From Lachnospiraceae bacterium (GTDB lineage: Bacteria; Bacillota; Clostridia; Lachnospirales; Lachnospiraceae), in NCBI GenBank assembly GCA_021200695.1, contig JAJQGF010000230.1, positions 1 through 36,155 of the forward strand: a stretch of 36,155 nt of DNA. Reading direction: 5' to 3'. Below, in pieces: positions 1 through 9,492 of the stretch. Under the pieces are notes generated by a model that worked only from the letters and a program-made list of their open reading frames with translations, did not search any database and was not told where the DNA came from. Numbering within the stretch: position 1 is the first letter of the stretch; each line of letters starts with the position of its first letter. Position numbers and translations under genes: made by a program.

Positions 1-1041
1 GTAATACATTACATAACAAGCGACCCTGAGGATGAGGTGTTTAAGCTGGAGAGCGAACAGTTTAAGCCGTATTATATCGGCGAGAACAGGCTTATAGTGC
101 TTATGATGAAGCTGGAGAGTGACATCTGCGTTATGACAACGCCTGACCTTGGGAATTTTCAGCTTAAGCGCTCTTATGTAAAAAAAGATATTGAATATAT
201 ATATGTTCCGCATGATGTAAACAGCGCTAATCTTACATTCCATAAGAACGCGCTGGACAGCTTTGACACGATTTTTACATCAGGGCCAAAGAATAAGGCT
301 GAGCTTGCAGAGAGGGAGGAGAAGTTTTCACTTCCTGCAAAGAATCTTGTAGAGTGGGGCTCAAGTGTTATAGACAATATGGCAGCGGCATATAAGCAGC
401 TTGTTGAGGAGGACAGTCCGCAGCAGAAATCAAAAGCAGGCGCGCAGCGTATTATTTTAATTGCACCGTCATGGCAGAAGGATAATATTCTGGACTCCTG
501 CATTGAACAGCTTCTCGATGGGTTTAAGGACGAGGCTTACAAAATTATTGTGCGTCCTCACCCGCAGTATGTGAGACATTTTGAAGGGAAAATAGATGCG
601 CTTATCAGAAAATACAGCAAATACGGAATAGAAATCCAGAAGGATTTTTCATCTAACAGGACTGTATACACAGCCGATATTCTTATTACGGACTGGTCCA
701 GTATAGCGTATGAGTATGCGTTTTCTACTTTAAAGCCGGTGCTCTTTATAAATACGCCTATGAAGGTGGTTAATCCGGATTACGGCGAGCTTGATACGGT
801 GCCTGTAGATATAGAGCTTCGAGATAAGGTCGGGATTTCTCTTGAACCTGACGCGGAACTTTTTAGGACGGCGCCCAAAGCGGCATGTGAGCTGTTAAGT
901 GACAGACGCTTTTCCGCTGAAGCAATGGCGGAGCTTCGCAGCCGCTATTTATATAATTTCGGGAAAAGCGGAAGGGTTGGCGCAAAATATATTATAGAGC
1001 GTCTGGTGGAAATATCTGATAATAAACAGGAGAATATGTGA
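1..1041 (+). CDS. CDP-glycerol:glycerophosphate glycerophosphotransferase family protein (TagB/TagF-like), 5' truncated by window start
   Basis: Frame is open from base 1 (VIHYITSDPEDEVFKLES...), so the listed GTG start at 37 is probably internal. Contains IVRPHPQYVRHF and ILITDWSSIAYEYAFSTLKPVLFINTP, typical of the glycerophosphotransferase C-terminal domain. Confidence 0.8.
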   Translation, partial: VIHYITSDPEDEVFKLESEQFKPYYIGENRLIVLMMKLESDICVMTTPDLGNFQLKRSYVKKDIEYIYVPHDVNSANLTFHKNALDSFDTIFTSGPKNKAELAEREEKFSLPAKNLVEWGSSVIDNMAAAYKQLVEEDSPQQKSKAGAQRIILIAPSWQKDNILDSCIEQLLDGFKDEAYKIIVRPHPQYVRHFEGKIDALIRKYSKYGIEIQKDFSSNRTVYTADILITDWSSIAYEYAFSTLKPVLFINTPMKVVNPDYGELDTVPVDIELRDKVGISLEPDAELFRTAPKAACELLSDRRFSAEAMAELRSRYLYNFGKSGRVGAKYIIERLVEISDNKQENM

Positions 1042-2174
1042 TGGTCAAGAGAAATGTTCTTTTGAATCCCGGACCGGCAACCACTACAGATACGGTAAAA
1101 ATGGCGCAGGTGGTTCCTGATATATGTCCGCGGGAAAAAGAATTTGTGGAGATAATGAGAGAATTGGAGGAGGGGCTGGTAAAAATAGTTCATGGCGACC
1201 CTTTTGTGTATACCGCAGTATTGTTCTGCGGCTCAGGCACAATAAACATGGACATTTGCCTTAATTCGCTTCTTCCTGAGAATAAAAAGGTTTTGGTGAT
1301 AAATAATGGCGCCTACAGCAGCAGAGGAGTGGAAATCTGTGAATATTATGGACTTGCGCATATAAATTTAAAGCTTCCTGTGGACAGACAGCCTGACATG
1401 GAGCTGCTTGAGAGAACCCTTGAGGAAAATCCTGATATTGCGCTTGTATATACTACACACCATGAGACAGGCACTGGACTGCTAAACCCGATAAGAGAAA
1501 TTGGTGAGCTTGTACACAAGTATAATGCGGTCTTTGTAGTGGATACGACCTCCACATATGCCATGCGTCCTATTAATATTGCCGAGGACAATGTGGATTT
1601 CCTGATGGCATCGGCGCAAAAGGGTATTATGGCAATGACAGGCCTGTCATTTATTATCGGGAGGAGAGATATAATTGAGGCCTCGGGGAGCTATCCTAAG
1701 AGGTCATATTACTGTAATCTTTACATGCAGTATGAGTATTTCAGGCTTCATGGCGAGATGCATTTTACACCGCCGGTGCAGGTTATATATGCGGCAAGAC
1801 AGGCCCTCAGGGAATATTTTGAGGAGGGAGAGCAGGCTAAATGGGCAAGACATACGAGAGTGTTTAACGCTATCAGAAGCGGTCTGACCGCGATGGGTTT
1901 TAGCATATATATTCCAGAAAATATGCAGTCGGGGCTTGTAGCGGCAGCGCTTTATCCTGACGATGATAACTGGAGCTTTGAAAGGGTACATGACTATTGC
2001 TACGAGAGGGGCTTTACCATATATCCGGGAAAGGTGGAAAATAAAGGAATGTTTCGCCTTTGTGCACTTGGAAGCATTGACGAGGAGGATATAAAAGAGT
2101 TTTTCGTGGTATTCAGGGAGGCGCTTGACAACTGTAATGTTTCGCTTCCTGTTAAATATAATGCGAAGCCTTAG
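1038..2174 (+). CDS. phnW: 2-aminoethylphosphonate--pyruvate aminotransferase-like class V aminotransferase
   Basis: RNVLLNPGPATTTDTVKMAQVVPDICPRE N-terminus, SAQKGIM PLP-lysine region, and adjacency to PEP mutase. Start is GTG 1038 or ATG 1041. Confidence 0.85.
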   Translation: MMVKRNVLLNPGPATTTDTVKMAQVVPDICPREKEFVEIMRELEEGLVKIVHGDPFVYTAVLFCGSGTINMDICLNSLLPENKKVLVINNGAYSSRGVEICEYYGLAHINLKLPVDRQPDMELLERTLEENPDIALVYTTHHETGTGLLNPIREIGELVHKYNAVFVVDTTSTYAMRPINIAEDNVDFLMASAQKGIMAMTGLSFIIGRRDIIEASGSYPKRSYYCNLYMQYEYFRLHGEMHFTPPVQVIYAARQALREYFEEGEQAKWARHTRVFNAIRSGLTAMGFSIYIPENMQSGLVAAALYPDDDNWSFERVHDYCYERGFTIYPGKVENKGMFRLCALGSIDEEDIKEFFVVFREALDNCNVSLPVKYNAKP

Positions 2175-2192
2175 CCTTTAGAGGATGGATAT

Positions 2193-3488
2193 ATGAAGAA
2201 GGTATATACTTGTTTTTGTACAGATGTAATCCATGAGGGACATCTGAATATTTTGAGGAATGCTAAAAAGTATGGAGAGGTTACCGTAGGTGTATTGAGC
2301 GATGAGGCCATGGTACGGTTTAACCGTTTCCCCACAATAACACTTGAGGAGAGAATGGAGCTTGTCAGGGAAACGGGGCTTGCAGACAAAATTATAATAC
2401 AGGACACAATTATGTATGATGATGTTCTGGAAAGGCTTAAGCCTGATTATTGTATACATGGCGATAATTGGAAAGAGGGGCCGGAGTCCGCAATAAGGCG
2501 GAATGTAATTGAAAAGCTTAATCAATATGGAGGCGAGCTTATAGAGATTGCATACACCCGCAGCAGAGATGTAAAAAAGATTGACGACCGGATGAAGGAA
2601 AAGCTGGCAATGCCTGAATTCAGAAGGAGCAGACTGCGCAGGCTGCTTGAAATACGTCCTATTGTAAAAGCGTTGGAGGTGCACTCGGGTCTCACGGGAC
2701 TCATAGCTGAAAAGACGGTAGTGGAGAACGATGGCGAGCTGGACCAGTTTGATGCAATGTGGATTTCAAGCCTCTGTGATTCTACGGCTAAGGGTAAGCC
2801 TGATATAGAGCTTGTCGATATGTCTTCAAGAATCCGCACAATAGATGATGTTATGGATGTGACTACCAAGCCGGTCATCCTTGATGGCGACACAGGCGGC
2901 CTTATAGAGCATTTTGTTTATAATGTGCGTACGCTTGAGAGGATGGGTGTATCGGCGATAATCATTGAGGACAAGACCGGACTCAAGAAAAATTCCCTCT
3001 TTGGAACAGAGGCAGAGCAGACGCAGGACAGTATAGAGAATTTTACGGCAAAGCTCTCGGCCGGAAAGGAAGCTTTGAGAACCGACGAGTTTATGATAAT
3101 TGCCCGCATTGAGAGCCTTATTCTGGAAAAGGGTATGGAGGATGCGCTTGAGAGGGCATTTGCATATACTAAGGCCGGCGCTGATGGGATAATGATTCAT
3201 TCCCGCAGGAAATCTCCGGAGGAGATAGTGCAATTCTGCCACAGCTTTCGTGAGAAGGATTCAAAGACGCCTATTGTAGTGGTACCGACCTCCTTCAACA
3301 GCATTACTGAGGAGGAGCTTGTGAAGGCGGGCGCAAGCATTGTTATTTATGCAAACCAGCTTACCAGAAGCGCTTTTCCTGCAATGCAGCAGACAGCGGT
3401 ATCAATACTTAAGAATCACAGAGCCATGGAGGCGGATGCTTCTCTGATGCCCTTCGAGGATATTATACGGCTTATTGATGAGATTTAG
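2193..3488 (+). CDS. pepM: Phosphoenolpyruvate mutase with N-terminal cytidylyltransferase-like domain
   Basis: C-terminal domain has EDKTGLKKNS, matching the PepM signature EDKX5NS. N-terminal domain has HEGHLNILRNAKKYGEVTVGVLSDEA, a TagD/RfaE-type nucleotidyltransferase pattern. Confidence 0.9.
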   Translation: MKKVYTCFCTDVIHEGHLNILRNAKKYGEVTVGVLSDEAMVRFNRFPTITLEERMELVRETGLADKIIIQDTIMYDDVLERLKPDYCIHGDNWKEGPESAIRRNVIEKLNQYGGELIEIAYTRSRDVKKIDDRMKEKLAMPEFRRSRLRRLLEIRPIVKALEVHSGLTGLIAEKTVVENDGELDQFDAMWISSLCDSTAKGKPDIELVDMSSRIRTIDDVMDVTTKPVILDGDTGGLIEHFVYNVRTLERMGVSAIIIEDKTGLKKNSLFGTEAEQTQDSIENFTAKLSAGKEALRTDEFMIIARIESLILEKGMEDALERAFAYTKAGADGIMIHSRRKSPEEIVQFCHSFREKDSKTPIVVVPTSFNSITEEELVKAGASIVIYANQLTRSAFPAMQQTAVSILKNHRAMEADASLMPFEDIIRLIDEI

Positions 3489-3491
3489 GAG

Positions 3492-4214
3492 ATGGAGGAT
3501 GTAATGAAGGAATTTGCTGTTCTTATGGCTGCCGGAATGGGCACCAGAATGCGTCCCCTTACGAAAAGCATTCCGAAGCCTCTTGTAAGGGTATTTGGAA
3601 AGCCGATGATTGAAACCATAATAGAAGGGCTGCTTTTGAGACCGGTTGATGATATATATATTGTGACAGGATACCTCGGGGGAAGCTTTAATTATCTTAC
3701 TGACAAATACCATCAGGTTCATCTCATATATAATAAGGATTATGAGGTAAAAAACAATATATCATCAATCTATGCGGCGAGAAACATCCTTATGGAGGGA
3801 AACTGCTTTATATGTGAATCAGACCTGTATGTGGCGGACAAAACAATATTTTTGAAGGCTTTGGACAAATCCTGTTATTATGGAAGAATGCAGGAAGGAT
3901 ATTCGGAGGATTGGACCTTTACTCTTGATAAAAATCGCATAATACATGTGGGAAAGGGCGGCACCGATACCTATAATATGGTGGGAATATCGTATTTTAA
4001 GGCGAAGGAAGCCGCGATTCTCTGTAAAGAGATAGAAAAAGCTTATTTGATACCGGACAATGGGCAGCTTTTCTGGGATGAAGTGGTGGACAGAAATCTG
4101 GATAAGCTTGAGCTTGTTATAGAGCCGGTGACAGAGGGCCAGCTCATTGAAATTGATACGGTGGAGGAGTTAAGGGCAATCGATGAAGGCGCAGCAGTTA
4201 TTAAAGCAGATTGA
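3492..4214 (+). CDS. Sugar-phosphate/phosphonate nucleotidyltransferase (LicC/PntC-like)
   Basis: LMAAGMGTRMRPLTKSIPKPLVRVFGKPMIE is a nucleotidyltransferase signature; the gene sits between pepM and the decarboxylase. ORF opens at 3492 (MEDVMKEF); ATG 3504 is the alternative start. Confidence 0.8.
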   Translation: MEDVMKEFAVLMAAGMGTRMRPLTKSIPKPLVRVFGKPMIETIIEGLLLRPVDDIYIVTGYLGGSFNYLTDKYHQVHLIYNKDYEVKNNISSIYAARNILMEGNCFICESDLYVADKTIFLKALDKSCYYGRMQEGYSEDWTFTLDKNRIIHVGKGGTDTYNMVGISYFKAKEAAILCKEIEKAYLIPDNGQLFWDEVVDRNLDKLELVIEPVTEGQLIEIDTVEELRAIDEGAAVIKAD

Positions 4215-5313
4215 AAAAATGGGGATTGAGGTTGTGACGGGTGTGCCGGACTCTACCCTGAGACAGTTTTGCGACGGGCTTCAGACCTATAACGGGCAGC
4301 TGAAGCATTATGTACCGGCGAACGAGGGAGGAGCGGTAGGAATTGCGGTGGGGGCATATCTTGCAACCGGGAAACCGGCATGTGTATATCTCCAGAATTC
4401 AGGTATTGGAAATACCGTAAACCCTGTGGCATCTCTTGCAAATAAGGAAGTATATGGCATACCGATGCTGTTTATAGTGGGGTGGAGAGGTGAACCCGGT
4501 GCCAGTGATGAGCCACAGCATGTGTTTCAGGGCAGGATAACCTGTGATTTATACGATATATTGAATATTCCATACTCTGTGATTGATGCGCGTACAACAT
4601 GGGAGGAAATGTCTGATATACTGAATAAGGCGGAGGAATGCTTTAAAAACAGAGAGCAATATGCAATTATTGTCAAAAAAGGTACCTTTGAGGCTGAAGA
4701 CAAATTTGAATGGCGCAATGAAAACCTTCTTAACAGAGAGGAAGTTTTGGGAAGCCTGCTTAAGCTGGCGCCGGAGGGTGCATGTGTTGTTTCTACAACC
4801 GGAAAGATATCGCGTGAGCTATACGAGCAGAGCAATCGTCTGTATGGCGGACACGACAGGCTTTTTATGACTGTGGGAGGCATGGGACATGCATCTATGA
4901 TTGCATTTGGAATTGCGCAGGCTGATAACAGACGCCGGGTTATATGTATAGAAGGTGACGGCGCCGTACTTATGCATATGGGCGCGCTTCCTTTTATTGC
5001 GGAAAATGCACCGGAGAATTATGTGCATATAATTATCAATAATCAGGCGCATGAATCTGTGGGGGCAATGCCTACGGGATGTCAGACGGCAAATTTTGCA
5101 GAGCTGGCAAAAGCTGCAGGCTACAAAAAAACGCTGAGGATTAATACGAAGGAGGAGCTTTCGGGTATAGGCAGTATGCTACAGACTGAATGTGGACCTG
5201 TCCTTGCGGAAATAATGGTAACGCTTGACGCCAGAGCGGATTTGGGCAGACCCGCCGAGTCCGCAGGCGAGAACAGGGATTTATTTATGTCATATCTGAA
5301 CGGTAAAATATAA
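4183..5313 (+). CDS. aepY: Phosphonopyruvate decarboxylase (TPP-dependent)
   Basis: GVPDSTLRQFCDGL N-terminus, GDGAVLMHMGALPFIAENAPENYVHIIINNQAHESVGAMPT TPP-binding region, about 376 aa; overlaps the upstream CDS. Confidence 0.9.
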   Translation: MKAQQLLKQIEKMGIEVVTGVPDSTLRQFCDGLQTYNGQLKHYVPANEGGAVGIAVGAYLATGKPACVYLQNSGIGNTVNPVASLANKEVYGIPMLFIVGWRGEPGASDEPQHVFQGRITCDLYDILNIPYSVIDARTTWEEMSDILNKAEECFKNREQYAIIVKKGTFEAEDKFEWRNENLLNREEVLGSLLKLAPEGACVVSTTGKISRELYEQSNRLYGGHDRLFMTVGGMGHASMIAFGIAQADNRRRVICIEGDGAVLMHMGALPFIAENAPENYVHIIINNQAHESVGAMPTGCQTANFAELAKAAGYKKTLRINTKEELSGIGSMLQTECGPVLAEIMVTLDARADLGRPAESAGENRDLFMSYLNGKI

Positions 5314-5333
5314 ACAGAGGAGACGAGGATTGT

Positions 5334-6347
5334 ATGGGAGAATATAAAAGCTACAGAAAAGCTTTCTCGCGTTTAGGCTTAAGATATGTTCTGGGGACAG
5401 TTATCCTTTATGCGGTAAATATTCTGGGACAGATTATTATTATGAAGGCTGCGCCGCCGCTTCTTAATGATGTCAACATGTTGCTCATTTATTCCATGGT
5501 GGTAACATATCTGGTGGGAATGCCGGTTATATACCTGCTGGTAAGGAAAATGCCGGTAATGCAGCCACAGTACCATAAAATGAGCGCGGGGCAGTTTGTG
5601 CTTGCTGCGATTATGTGCTTTTCACTTATGTACTGCAGCAATTTAATAGGTACTGTAATTACGACATTAATAGGGATTATTAAGGGAAGCGTGGTTGAGA
5701 CCAATGCGGCATCGCAGGTAGCGATGACCGCAGACATGAGGCTGACATTTATCTTTATGGTATTGTGCGCACCTGTAATTGAGGAGTTTATTTTCAGAAA
5801 GCTTATAGTTGACAGAACTGTTAAATACGGTGAGGGTACGGCAGTGCTTCTGTCAGGGCTTATGTTTGGGCTGTTTCATGGAAATCTGAGCCAGTTCGTA
5901 TATGCCTTTACTCTGGGGATGTTTTTGGCATTTATTTATGTAAGAACCGGAAAGCTTAAGATTACGGTGGGACTGCATATGATAGTTAACTTTATGGGCG
6001 GAATAGTCAGTGTGCTTATTTTAAAAATGCTTGAAAACAGCGAATTATATGACATGATATACGAGGATTACGACCCGGCGGCTCTTGGAAATTATATTAT
6101 GAGCGGAGAGGGCGGCGGAATGATTTCGTCCCTGCTTGTACTGCTTGTATACAGTGGAATAATAGTGGGCGCAGTTATAACGGGGATTATTCTTTTTATT
6201 GTTTTCAGAAAGAGCTTTGTCCTTAGGAGCGGAGAAATTACGCTGGATAGAGGCAGACGCTTCAGAACGGTAATACTTAATCCGGGAATGCTTCTGTATT
6301 GTCTGTTCTGGTTCGCGATGATAATATATCAATTGATTTTTGGATAG
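5334..6347 (+). CDS. CPBP family intramembrane metalloprotease
   Basis: Multiple TM segments with EEFIFRKL and FGLFHGNLSQFVYAFTLGMFLAFIYVRTG motifs. Confidence 0.85.
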   Translation: MGEYKSYRKAFSRLGLRYVLGTVILYAVNILGQIIIMKAAPPLLNDVNMLLIYSMVVTYLVGMPVIYLLVRKMPVMQPQYHKMSAGQFVLAAIMCFSLMYCSNLIGTVITTLIGIIKGSVVETNAASQVAMTADMRLTFIFMVLCAPVIEEFIFRKLIVDRTVKYGEGTAVLLSGLMFGLFHGNLSQFVYAFTLGMFLAFIYVRTGKLKITVGLHMIVNFMGGIVSVLILKMLENSELYDMIYEDYDPAALGNYIMSGEGGGMISSLLVLLVYSGIIVGAVITGIILFIVFRKSFVLRSGEITLDRGRRFRTVILNPGMLLYCLFWFAMIIYQLIFG

Positions 6348-6369
6348 ACAAAAAACGGAGTGAGGGAAT

Positions 6370-7083
6370 ATGTATACATTTGACGGAAGAATAAGGTTCA
6401 GCGAGGTTGACAGAGACGGCAGGCTGACATTTGCGGCGCTTTTAAACTATTTTCAGGACTGTTCAACCTTTCAGTCTGAGGATATCGGTTTAGGAGTGAA
6501 TTATCTGAAGGAAAGAAATATGGTATGGGTGCTATCGTCATGGCAGATTGTGGTTGACAAATACCCTGAGCTTTGCGAAAGGGTAAAAATCGGTACTATA
6601 CCATATGCCTTTAAGGGCTTTGTGGGATACCGCAATTTTGCGATGACTGATATGGAAGGTAATTATTATGCAGTGGCAAATACGCTCTGGAGCCTGCTTG
6701 ATTTGAGAACGGGTAAGCCTGCCATACCGCCTCAGGATATGAAGGATGGATATGTTCTGGAGGAGAGACTGCCTATGGACTATGCGCCCAGAAAGATTGT
6801 TGTGCCGGAGGGCGGCGAAAGCTGCGATACCATAGTGGTAAAAAAGCATCATCTTGATACTAATGGTCATGTAAATAACGGACAGTATGTGGCTTTGGCG
6901 ATTGAGTTCCTTCCCGAAGGCTTTGAGATAAGACAGATGCGTGCAGAGTACAAGCGGCAGGCGTTTCTTGACGATGTATTTTATCCGTATGTTGCAAAGG
7001 ACAACGGACGATATATTATTTCTCTGATGGACGACAGTGGCAAACCTTATGTTGTTGTTGAATTTACAGGAAGGGAGGATTAA
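6370..7083 (+). CDS. Acyl-ACP thioesterase family protein
   Basis: Hotdog-type sequence RFSEVDRDGRLTFAALLNYFQDCSTFQSEDIG and HHLDTNGHVNNGQYV. Confidence 0.82.
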   Translation: MYTFDGRIRFSEVDRDGRLTFAALLNYFQDCSTFQSEDIGLGVNYLKERNMVWVLSSWQIVVDKYPELCERVKIGTIPYAFKGFVGYRNFAMTDMEGNYYAVANTLWSLLDLRTGKPAIPPQDMKDGYVLEERLPMDYAPRKIVVPEGGESCDTIVVKKHHLDTNGHVNNGQYVALAIEFLPEGFEIRQMRAEYKRQAFLDDVFYPYVAKDNGRYIISLMDDSGKPYVVVEFTGRED

Positions 7084-7087
7084 TGAT

Positions 7088-7924
7088 TTGTTTAAGCTGG
7101 GAGAAAAGCAGACCCTGACAGTGGTAAAAAAGGTCGAATTTGGAGTATATCTTGCGGAATCAGTGCTGAAGGCGGAGGATAAAGTGCTTCTTCCCGCGAA
7201 GCAGGTTCCCGCTGACTGTGAGTGTGGTGATGAAATTACTGTTTTTTTGTACAAGGATTCAAGGGACAGACTTATAGCTACAACTAATGAGCCAAAGCTT
7301 ATGCTGGGTCAGGTAGCTTTGCTCAGGGTTATCCAGACAGGCGGGATAGGAGCATTTCTTGATTGGGGGCTTGAAAAAGACCTGCTTTTGCCTTTTAAGG
7401 AGCAGATTGGGCATGTGGCTTTGGGAGATGATGTGCTTGTGTCGCTTTATATTGATAAAAGCGAGAGACTCTGTGCAACAATGAAGGTGTATGAGAGCCT
7501 GCGCGCGGACAGCCCATATAAAAAGGATGACCGCGTGAACGGAAGGGTGTATGAGCTAAGCGACAATTTTGGCGCTTTTGTTGCGGTTGACAATATTTAT
7601 TCCGCACTGATTCCCAAAAAAGAGCTATACGGGGAGGTACATGCGGGAGATGATATAAGCGCAAGAGTTGTAAGGGTGCTTGATGACGGCAGGCTTGAGC
7701 TTGGAATAAGGGAAAAGGCATACATTCAGATGGATAAGGATGCTGACAGACTGCTGGAGCTGCTTAAAAGCTATAATGGCATGTTGCCGTTTAATGATAA
7801 AGCCTCGCCGGAACTAATAAAAAGTGAGACGGGAATGAGTAAAAACGAATTTAAGCGCGCAGTAGGCAGGCTTCTTAAGCTGGGAAAAATAGAGATAGGC
7901 GTAAAGACAATAAGTTTAAAATAA
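7088..7924 (+). CDS. S1-domain RNA-binding protein (CvfB-like)
   Basis: LLRVIQTGGIGAFLDWGLEKDLLLPFKEQ S1-like repeats and C-terminal winged-helix-like segment. Likely TTG start at 7088 after GGAAGGGAGG; the listed ORF extends to 7037. Confidence 0.75.
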   Translation: MFKLGEKQTLTVVKKVEFGVYLAESVLKAEDKVLLPAKQVPADCECGDEITVFLYKDSRDRLIATTNEPKLMLGQVALLRVIQTGGIGAFLDWGLEKDLLLPFKEQIGHVALGDDVLVSLYIDKSERLCATMKVYESLRADSPYKKDDRVNGRVYELSDNFGAFVAVDNIYSALIPKKELYGEVHAGDDISARVVRVLDDGRLELGIREKAYIQMDKDADRLLELLKSYNGMLPFNDKASPELIKSETGMSKNEFKRAVGRLLKLGKIEIGVKTISLK

Positions 7925-7948
7925 CTGCTGGTAATAAGACGACGTATA

Positions 7949-7957
7949 TGATATAAT
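7949..7957 (+). promoter_or_regulatory. Candidate extended -10 promoter for the YjfB-like gene
   Basis: TGA-TATAAT (TGN extended -10) with no clear -35; start codon about 50 nt downstream. Confidence 0.45.
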
Positions 7958-8006
7958 TCTTTATATAAAAGTTATCCGCTTAGCTGTTAACAAAGGGGGG
8001 AAAATT

Positions 8007-8198
8007 ATGAACATAACAGGGTTACCGGTATCTATGGTTGCAAACTCCGTGCAGTCGCGGGTTGATATTGCCGTGCTTGACAATCTTATGGAAAGCAATG
8101 ATGCGATGGGCGCAGGTCTGATTAATATGATTGATTCAGCGGCAATGGAAAGAAGTGTCAATCCTGATGTCGGGGGAAATATTGACCTGAGAATCTGA
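8007..8198 (+). CDS. YjfB-like putative motility protein
   Basis: 63-aa MNITGLPVSMVANSVQSRVDIAVLDNLMESNDAMGAGLINMID; preceded by AAAGGGGGG ribosome-binding site and followed by a terminator. Confidence 0.7.
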   Translation: MNITGLPVSMVANSVQSRVDIAVLDNLMESNDAMGAGLINMIDSAAMERSVNPDVGGNIDLRI

Positions 8199-8244
8199 CG
8201 ATTATTTATAAATTGCAGCACGGAACAATCGGGTTTTTAAAGAG

Positions 8245-8293
8245 CAAAAAAGCTGTCGGGACGAGCATGTCCGGGACAGCTTTTTATTCTTTT
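8245..8293 (+). terminator. Rho-independent terminator
   Basis: AGCTGTCgGGAC-gagcat-GTCCggGACAGCT hairpin followed by TTTTTATTCTTTT. Confidence 0.8.
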
Positions 8294-8392
8294 GAGGAAA
8301 ATAGCTAAAAACTATTGATTTTTTGGGCATTTTTTTGTACATTTATAAGGGGTAAGTTTTTGTTTTATCGGTTATTCAAAGGAGCGGGATTT

Positions 8393-9478
8393 ATGATATC
8401 AAATCAGATTTTGCAGAATACTATTGATGGGATAAAGGGAATTACGAGGGTTGAGTTATGCATTATGGACCTTGAGGGAAGGGAGGTTGCGTCGACAGCA
8501 GATATGAGCCGATGCTCGGCGCCGACTGCGGAATTTGCTGTCTCACCTGCTGATTCACAGGAGATACAGGGCTTTCAGTTTTTTAAGGTTTATGATGAGC
8601 AGCAGCTTGAATATATTCTTGTGCTTGAAGGTACGGGCGAGGACGTATACATGATAGGCAAGATGGCGGTGCTTCAGCTTCAGGGGCTTTTGGTGGCATA
8701 TAAGGAGCGCTTTGATAAGGATAATTTTATAAAAAACCTTCTATTGGATAATCTGTTGCTTGTAGATATTTACAGCCGCTCAAAGAAGCTGCATATACAG
8801 GCAGATGTACCGAGGATTGTGCTTATCATAGAGTCTGAGAGAAACAGGGAATATAATGTGCTTGAACTGATGCGTGCCCATTTTGGCAGCAGCAGCAGAG
8901 ATTTTGTGACCGCGGTCGATGAGAATGATGTTATAGTTGTCAAGGAGGTCTCCGACGCTGATTCTGTCAAGGAGGTGGAAAAGACTGCGGCAAATATCCA
9001 GACATTTCTGCAGAAGGAGAATATCAGGGACGCAAGGGTAGCGTACGGCACGGTTGTTTCTGAAATTAAGGAGGTAAGCCGCTCATACAAGGAGGCTAAG
9101 ATGGCGCTTGATGTCGGGAAAATATTTTTTGACGACAGAAATGTCATAGCCTACAGTGAGCTTGGGATAGGCAGGCTTATCTATCAGCTTCCGATTCCTC
9201 TCTGTAAAATGTTTATAAAGGAGATATTCGGAGGCAGAAGTCCCGATGAATTTGATGACGAGACACTGACTACCATCAACAAATTTTTTGAGAACAGCCT
9301 GAATGTATCAGAGACATCAAGGCAGCTTTTTATTCACCGCAATACATTGGTTTACCGGCTTGATAAGCTTCAGAAGACGACAGGGCTTGATTTGCGCGTT
9401 TTTGAAGACGCAATAACCTTTAAAATTGCGCTGATGGTAGTAAAATATATGAAATACATGGAAACTTTTGAATACTAA
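8393..9478 (+). CDS. CdaR/PucR-type transcriptional regulator with C-terminal HTH
   Basis: C-terminal FFENSLNVSETSRQLFIHRNTLVYRLDKLQKTTGLDLRVFEDAITFKIALMV is a PucR-type HTH. Start ATG 8393 after AAAGGAGCGG; the ORF track extends to 8315. Confidence 0.85.
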   Translation: MISNQILQNTIDGIKGITRVELCIMDLEGREVASTADMSRCSAPTAEFAVSPADSQEIQGFQFFKVYDEQQLEYILVLEGTGEDVYMIGKMAVLQLQGLLVAYKERFDKDNFIKNLLLDNLLLVDIYSRSKKLHIQADVPRIVLIIESERNREYNVLELMRAHFGSSSRDFVTAVDENDVIVVKEVSDADSVKEVEKTAANIQTFLQKENIRDARVAYGTVVSEIKEVSRSYKEAKMALDVGKIFFDDRNVIAYSELGIGRLIYQLPIPLCKMFIKEIFGGRSPDEFDDETLTTINKFFENSLNVSETSRQLFIHRNTLVYRLDKLQKTTGLDLRVFEDAITFKIALMVVKYMKYMETFEY

Positions 9479-9492
9479 ATTCGTTTTATAAT

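Noticed and set aside
174-503. Antisense ORF of 109 aa, and similar antisense ORFs across the window (e.g. 2178-2684, 6538-7254, 23307-23969)
   Set aside because: They lie entirely opposite confident CDSs, lack recognisable domains and ribosome-binding sites, and look like shadow ORFs.
1675-1887. Same-strand out-of-frame ORFs (1675-1887, 4661-4870, 24884-25222, 28629-28835, 33035-33268, 33800-34006, 34761-34997, 35300-35482)
   Set aside because: Nested in confident CDSs in another frame, with no domain or translation signals.
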